Source: a virus
Virus record (IMG/VR): IMGVR_UViG_3300027522_000038
Location: 1 to 23,968 of that record
Direction: 5' to 3' (one strand)
Length of the DNA stretch: 23,968 nt
Shown: one piece after another, positions 21,502-23,968 of the stretch
How the letters are laid out: each line of letters opens with the position of its first letter
How positions within the stretch are numbered: the first letter of the stretch is position 1
Made by a program: the position numbers and the translations under genes
The notes under the pieces: generated by a model
The model's database searches: none
Told to the model about the DNA's origin: nothing
The model's input: the letters and a program-made list of their open reading frames with translations, nothing else

Positions 21502-21844
21502 CTGGGAGATACCAGCCTTTCCTTCGATCTCTTTCACCTTCATCGAAGTTTCTTTCCCATCGTAGGACGTTCACTTCTTCGCTTTCTTCTGCAGCTATCA
21601 TGCAAGCGACCATGACTGCGATTGGATCTCCACCTCCAGCCCAGAGCAGGTAGTCATCTGGACTAAATCCCTGCATCACCTTTCGAGCTGTATCGATAGC
21701 CTTGCTTGGATTGAACTGTGGTTTGTCTTCAGGCTCGAAGACCACCTGCATTTTGTCAGCATACTTGGCTGCGTCTGTCAGGTCTGGCGTCCACCCAAAT
21801 TTATTCTCTCGTGGTCTTGTTACGATGTACACTGTGTTGGTCAT
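21482..21844 (-). CDS. Small protein of unknown function (120 aa)
   Basis: ATG 21844 has the leader AGAGAAAGGAAACGAC. The product starts MTNTVYIVTRPRENKFGWTP, a strand and turn reminiscent of small viral regulators. It has an alpha/beta middle (AAKYADKMQVVFEPEDKPQF; AIDTARKVMQGFSPDDYLLW) and a Gly-rich loop with a hydrophobic helix (AGGGDPIAVMVACMIAAEES). It ends in a basic strand (RDRRKGWYLPVKLNLA). The DYLLWAGGGDPIAVMVACMIAAE block is one I have seen in other marine phage small proteins, but I know no function. It follows the repeat-rich non-coding region and is the first gene of that unit. Confidence 0.6.
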   Translation of the reverse strand: MTNTVYIVTRPRENKFGWTPDLTDAAKYADKMQVVFEPEDKPQFNPSKAIDTARKVMQGFSPDDYLLWAGGGDPIAVMVACMIAAEESEEVNVLRWERNFDEGERDRRKGWYLPVKLNLA

Positions 21845-21887
21845 GTCGTTTCCTTTCTCTAAAACTAATTACGTCAATTTGTCTGAT

Positions 21888-21914
21888 TTATGGCATATAC
21901 CAAATCTGCCATAA
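21888..21914. promoter_or_regulatory. Inverted repeat of the TGCCATAA word (operator-like)
   Basis: TTATGGCA (21888-21895) and TGCCATAA (21907-21914) form a perfect 8-bp inverted repeat with an 11-bp spacer. The start-to-start distance of 19 bp is near two helical turns, as expected for a dimeric regulator. It lies about 45-70 bp upstream of ATG 21844. Confidence 0.5.
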
Positions 21915-21980
21915 TTCGCTCTGCTCTTCTTCCTTATTTATATAGTATATATTATATTATTATTATTATTACTATATATA

Positions 21981-21996
21981 TGTCATACTGTCATAC
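21981..21996. repeat. Tandem 8-bp repeat TGTCATAC x2
   Basis: TGTCATAC occurs twice with no gap (21981-21988 and 21989-21996). It belongs to the same TGYCATA word family as the other copies in this region. Confidence 0.6.
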
Positions 21997-22027
21997 CCAC
22001 CCCTACTACCCCACTTCTATGGGTATG
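21992..22027. repeat. GC-rich palindrome CATACCCA ... TGGGTATG
   Basis: CATACCCA (21992-21999) and TGGGTATG (22020-22027) pair perfectly over 8 bp around a 20-nt C-rich loop. A run of seven G follows directly (22027-22033) and could pair instead with the C-rich loop. It could form a hairpin in DNA or in RNA of either strand. Confidence 0.55.
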
Positions 22028-22067
22028 GGGGGGAGAGTAGAAAAGTGCTCTAAGGTGTCTGCCAATA

Positions 22068-22085
22068 TGACATAAATGCCATAAA
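22068..22085. repeat. Tandem 9-bp repeat TGACATAAA / TGCCATAAA
   Basis: TGACATAAA (22068-22076) is followed without gap by TGCCATAAA (22077-22085), differing at one base. These are further members of the TGYCATAA word family. Confidence 0.55.
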
Positions 22086-22094
22086 TAGTTTTAT

Positions 22095-22126
22095 GCCTTA
22101 TTTTATTGGGTGATAAGGCGTTTTTT
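22095..22126 (+). terminator. Terminator-like hairpin pointing rightward, against all genes
   Basis: GCCTTAT (22095-22101) and ATAAGGC (22113-22119) form a perfect 7-bp stem with an 11-nt loop. G and six T follow on the plus strand. On the minus strand no T-run follows, so it fits plus-strand transcription, although no plus-strand gene is seen. Confidence 0.5.
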
Positions 22127-22130
22127 GCAC

Positions 22131-22180
22131 TGTCATAAATACTGTCATAATTAATGCCATTAATACAATTTGCCATTAAT
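22131..22180 (+). repeat. Iteron-like array of TG(T/C)CAT(A/T)A words at 12-bp spacing
   Basis: Copies start at 22131 (TGTCATAAAT), 22143 (TGTCATAATT), 22155 (TGCCATTAAT) and 22171 (TGCCATTAAT). The first three lie exactly 12 bp apart. The last overlaps the final codons of the lysin gene. Directly repeated short words at fixed spacing are typical of protein-binding arrays such as replication iterons or cooperative operators. Confidence 0.55.
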
Positions 22181-22619
22181 CCACCAAGTTTGCAGGTCTG
22201 GAGAGTGGATGGAACAGGTCATCGTCTGTAACTTTGTAGAAGATATGTTTTCCAATCCTTCTGATCCTTTTGAGATCATCAGCCCAATAGGGATGCACTG
22301 TGTCGTTGTGATAATGGGTAGCTTCAGATCCGATCACACTGATGTAGTCACCCTCCTCCAACATGAGTTTTGCGAGAGCCTTAGACGTTCTCAGGGAGTT
22401 CTCTTCTCTGGGATAGTCTGACTTACCATCACACCACCAAGAGAACTGACAGCCCTCTGAGTTATCTTGCAGGACAACTTCACAGATATCATCTGGGTAG
22501 TTTGGTGAAGCCACTCGATTGAGCGTGACCTCTGCCACTGCGATCTGACCTTGAATTGGTTCTGACCTCGCCTCGAAGTAGATGTTTAATGCGAGACACA
22601 TAAGTGCTGTTTCTAACAT
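22176..22619 (-). CDS. Cell-wall hydrolase of the SleB type (endolysin)
   Basis: The 147-residue product is one catalytic domain with the SleB/Hydrolase_2 pattern. It opens with CLALNIYFEARSEPIQGQIA (E16 in YFEAR is the expected catalytic acid), then VAEVTLNRVASPNYPDDICE, CQFSWWCDGKSD, and the end block ATHYHNDTVHPYWADDLKRI followed by IGKHIFY. This family cleaves peptidoglycan, probably as a lytic transglycosylase, and phages use it as endolysin. No signal peptide or membrane segment is seen, so export would need a holin, none of which is evident nearby. The leader AGAAAGGAAAACAA precedes ATG 22619. It may act in lysis or in infection. Its position before the packaging genes rather than after the tail is notable. 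Confidence 0.85.
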   Translation of the reverse strand: MLETALMCLALNIYFEARSEPIQGQIAVAEVTLNRVASPNYPDDICEVVLQDNSEGCQFSWWCDGKSDYPREENSLRTSKALAKLMLEEGDYISVIGSEATHYHNDTVHPYWADDLKRIRRIGKHIFYKVTDDDLFHPLSRPANLVD

Positions 22620-22632
22620 TTGTTTTCCTTTC

Positions 22633-23454
22633 TTATTTATGCCAACCGTCCAAGACAGACTGTGGCAATTCTTCGTTCAATCTTTTTGGATAAGATTTAA
22701 TTAATTTTTCGATAGTTTTGAAATGCGTTTTCTTTGTCTTTCTATCTCCCCTAAATGCAAAGTATCTGCCTTTGGAATTTTGTTTTACTTTTTTAACATC
22801 TGGGTGATGTTTCTTTATTTCATCTAATGCAGTCGTTCCGAATCGTTGACGCATGTTTCTAGATCCATACAGCTTTCCGTTTATGACCCAAGCATCACGA
22901 TCACCTTTCCTGCTGTTAACATTTTTATTAGCATCTCTCATGCTTCCAATGTAATGAAATCCACAGGCTTGATATATAGTTCCGACTTCACCTGCCAGAT
23001 CATCTACAGTCGCTGTCACAACTTCATATTTGGCTGGCAACATTTTCATGGATTGTCTTATTAGTTTAGATGCAGAGTGTGGGTGAGCCCAGTGGACACA
23101 AGCACCACGATTTAATAAAATCATCTTACCTTCGAAGCCATACTTGGACCAGTCTGCAGCAGCCCTTCCCTGCTCTCTTGCGACTTTGCCCAAGTTCTCT
23201 GAATACTCTGGACCATAACAGACAACACCACCACAAACATTATCAAAGAATATTCCGTAGTAGAACCAATTTATAGCAGCCAAACATCCTAGCCACTCGT
23301 ATTCTTCTATAATAGTTTTTGCCGTTTCCTGTGTTGTTTTTCTTACAACTGCCTTTGAAATATCTGTATCGACATCATCCCACCAGTTACCAAACAGGTC
23401 ACCAGATTTTGTTTGTGCTACTTGCTCCCTGACAATTCTTTGGTGAGCCTTCAT
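22633..23454 (-). CDS. Mom-like GNAT-fold protein, probable DNA adenine hypermodification
   Basis: I place the start at ATG 23454 (MKAHQRIVREQVAQTKSGDL), one base after the methyltransferase stop. An upstream in-frame start at 23634 would overlap the methyltransferase by 179 bp and adds a non-matching leader. The 273-residue product follows the Mom/GNAT pattern: a strand-helix opening (AVVRKTTQETAKTIIEEYEW, 36-54), GCLAAINWFYYGIFFDNVCG (56-75), a core strand (KMILLNRGACVHWAHPHSAS, 110-129) and VVTATVDDLAGEVGTIYQAC (145-164), then GFHYIGSM. Mu Mom converts adenine to a carbamoyl-methylated form that blocks restriction enzymes. The C-terminal 80 residues are basic, probably for DNA binding. The exact chemistry here is inference. 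Pairing with a methyltransferase gene supports DNA modification. Confidence 0.75.
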   Translation of the reverse strand: MKAHQRIVREQVAQTKSGDLFGNWWDDVDTDISKAVVRKTTQETAKTIIEEYEWLGCLAAINWFYYGIFFDNVCGGVVCYGPEYSENLGKVAREQGRAAADWSKYGFEGKMILLNRGACVHWAHPHSASKLIRQSMKMLPAKYEVVTATVDDLAGEVGTIYQACGFHYIGSMRDANKNVNSRKGDRDAWVINGKLYGSRNMRQRFGTTALDEIKKHHPDVKKVKQNSKGRYFAFRGDRKTKKTHFKTIEKLIKSYPKRLNEELPQSVLDGWHK

Positions 23455-23455
23455 A

Positions 23456-23968
23456 TCACAAGATCCATTTAACTTTAGTTTCTTTAATGTCTTTCTTCCA
23501 GACAAACCATGCGAATGCCATGACCCCTCCAGACTTAAACTTGCCATCGACATTGAATGACAGTCGCTTCGAGAACACCCAGACAGTAGCTGGTGGATGC
23601 CTACTAAAGAACTCACCACGTTTGATACCCTCAAGGAACTGTAGACGCACTAGGAGAGCTAATTTGGTTGCTCCCAGATTGAGTGCCTTCTGTGCGAACT
23701 CGTGAGCCAGAGAGAATGGTGGATTGGTTATGATGTTTGGTGCAAGCAATTCCTGCTCTAACAGGAAGTCTCGACCACTGTTTCCATATCCATAGTCAAT
23801 CAGGTCTGTAGATATGACAGCATGATTTCGCCTCTCAAATAGTTTTGATATGGCTCCATCACCACAGGCTGGCTCCCAGACCTCGTGACTAAATAGCTCA
23901 CGATTTAGGAGAGCTTGGGTTGCTGAGTCTGGAGTGGGATAGAAGTCATTAGACTTACGCTTTTGACT
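23456..23968 (-). CDS. SAM-dependent DNA methyltransferase, 5' end off the window
   Basis: The frame is open through the right edge, and 170 residues are visible. It shows a FYPTP opening (9-13), methyltransferase motif I as WEPACGDGAIS (31-41), an acidic STDLIDYGYG following strand (53-62), and motif IV as TNPPF (81-85). The last is typical of N6-adenine or N4-cytosine amino-methyltransferases. The C-terminal part has LVRLQFLEGIKRGEFF and AFAWFVWKKD. The gene ends one base before the Mom-like start, so the two are translationally linked. The first few residues are missing from the window. The likely role is amino-methylation of DNA or preparation of bases for the Mom-like protein. The exact base and site are unknown. 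Confidence 0.8.
   Translation of the reverse strand, partial: SQKRKSNDFYPTPDSATQALLNRELFSHEVWEPACGDGAISKLFERRNHAVISTDLIDYGYGNSGRDFLLEQELLAPNIITNPPFSLAHEFAQKALNLGATKLALLVRLQFLEGIKRGEFFSRHPPATVWVFSKRLSFNVDGKFKSGGVMAFAWFVWKKDIKETKVKWIL

Larger units (their letters stand above)
21845..22175. other. 331-bp non-coding, repeat-rich region between lysin and small-gene operon
   Basis: No credible gene was seen on either strand. It contains an AT-rich block (about 21935-21980, TATATAGTATATATTATATT and ATT repeats) and a GC-rich palindrome (21992-22027). About ten copies of a TG(T/C/A)CATAA-type word lie in inverted and tandem form, and a plus-strand terminator-like hairpin lies at 22095-22126. It probably carries the promoter and regulator sites for the downstream genes, and possibly a replication or packaging signal. 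It is the largest non-coding stretch in the window. Confidence 0.7.

Noticed and set aside
21940-22040. Possible G-quadruplex at the G7 and C-rich tracts
   Set aside because: Each strand has at most three clear G-tracts of three or more in close range, so a simple four-tract quadruplex is not supported. A hairpin explains the symmetry better.
22131-22180. Short repeat array as CRISPR
   Set aside because: The units are 8-12 bp with no spacer of 25-40 bp, and no cas gene is near.
23455-23634. N-terminal extension of the Mom-like protein to 23634
   Set aside because: It would overlap the methyltransferase by 179 bp and adds a Ser-rich leader unlike the family. ATG 23454 sits one base after the methyltransferase stop.
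1-23968. tRNA genes, integrase, insertion sequences or attachment sites
   Set aside because: None was recognised by eye. No integrase-like motif, transposase or terminal inverted repeat was seen in the window.

Overview
This window looks like one end of a tailed double-stranded DNA bacteriophage genome. All supported genes lie on the minus strand, are tightly packed with 1-8 bp overlaps, and form a packaging and virion-assembly programme read from right to left: small and large terminase, portal, scaffold, major capsid, head-tail adaptor and tail fibre. Several proteins (the 85-aa protein ending in a Cys-rich RARHNCD/YWSC block, the VAGTGAVG-repeat protein, the 146-aa tail protein) have a style I associate with uncultured marine phages. 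No tail-tube, sheath or tape-measure gene lies between the adaptor and the fibre, which suggests a short-tailed, podovirus-like particle. The host cannot be named from the sequence.

Layout in transcription order. 23968-22633: a partial SAM-dependent methyltransferase, then one base later a Mom-like GNAT-fold protein; together they look like a DNA modification cassette. 22619-22176: a SleB-type cell-wall hydrolase (endolysin). 22175-21845: an unusual 331-bp non-coding region with about ten copies of a TGYCATAA-type word in tandem and inverted arrangement, a GC-rich palindrome, an AT-rich block and a rightward-pointing terminator-like hairpin. 21844-19918: small accessory genes, including two zinc-ribbon proteins (one NrdR-like), a 19-residue membrane peptide too short for routine calling, and a tail-anchored protein. 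19800-15494: terminase small and large subunits and an unusually long portal.

15501-8427: a string of virion-associated or unknown genes. These include an 846-aa protein that resembles phage polyvalent (co-injected) proteins and has a GNAT-like C-terminal block. They also include a relay of tiny, mostly Lys-rich genes joined by one-base TAATG/TGATG stop-start overlaps, and a GroES-like co-chaperonin. 8409-1: scaffold-like protein, a conserved unknown, decoration-type protein, major capsid protein, two further Gly/Thr-rich virion proteins each introduced by the same ribosome-binding leader, a P22 gp4-like adaptor, a repeat protein, two connector/tail proteins, and a tail fibre running off the left edge.

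How it works together: the terminase and portal load DNA into a head built from scaffold and capsid, possibly folded with help from the phage GroES-like protein and host GroEL. The adaptor and connector proteins close the head, and the fibre binds the host. The Mom-like/methyltransferase pair probably masks phage DNA from restriction, and the 846-aa protein may be delivered with the DNA. Hairpins after the capsid and decoration genes probably tune protein ratios. The strongest candidates for something new are the repeat-rich non-coding region, the coupled micro-gene relay and the modification cassette.
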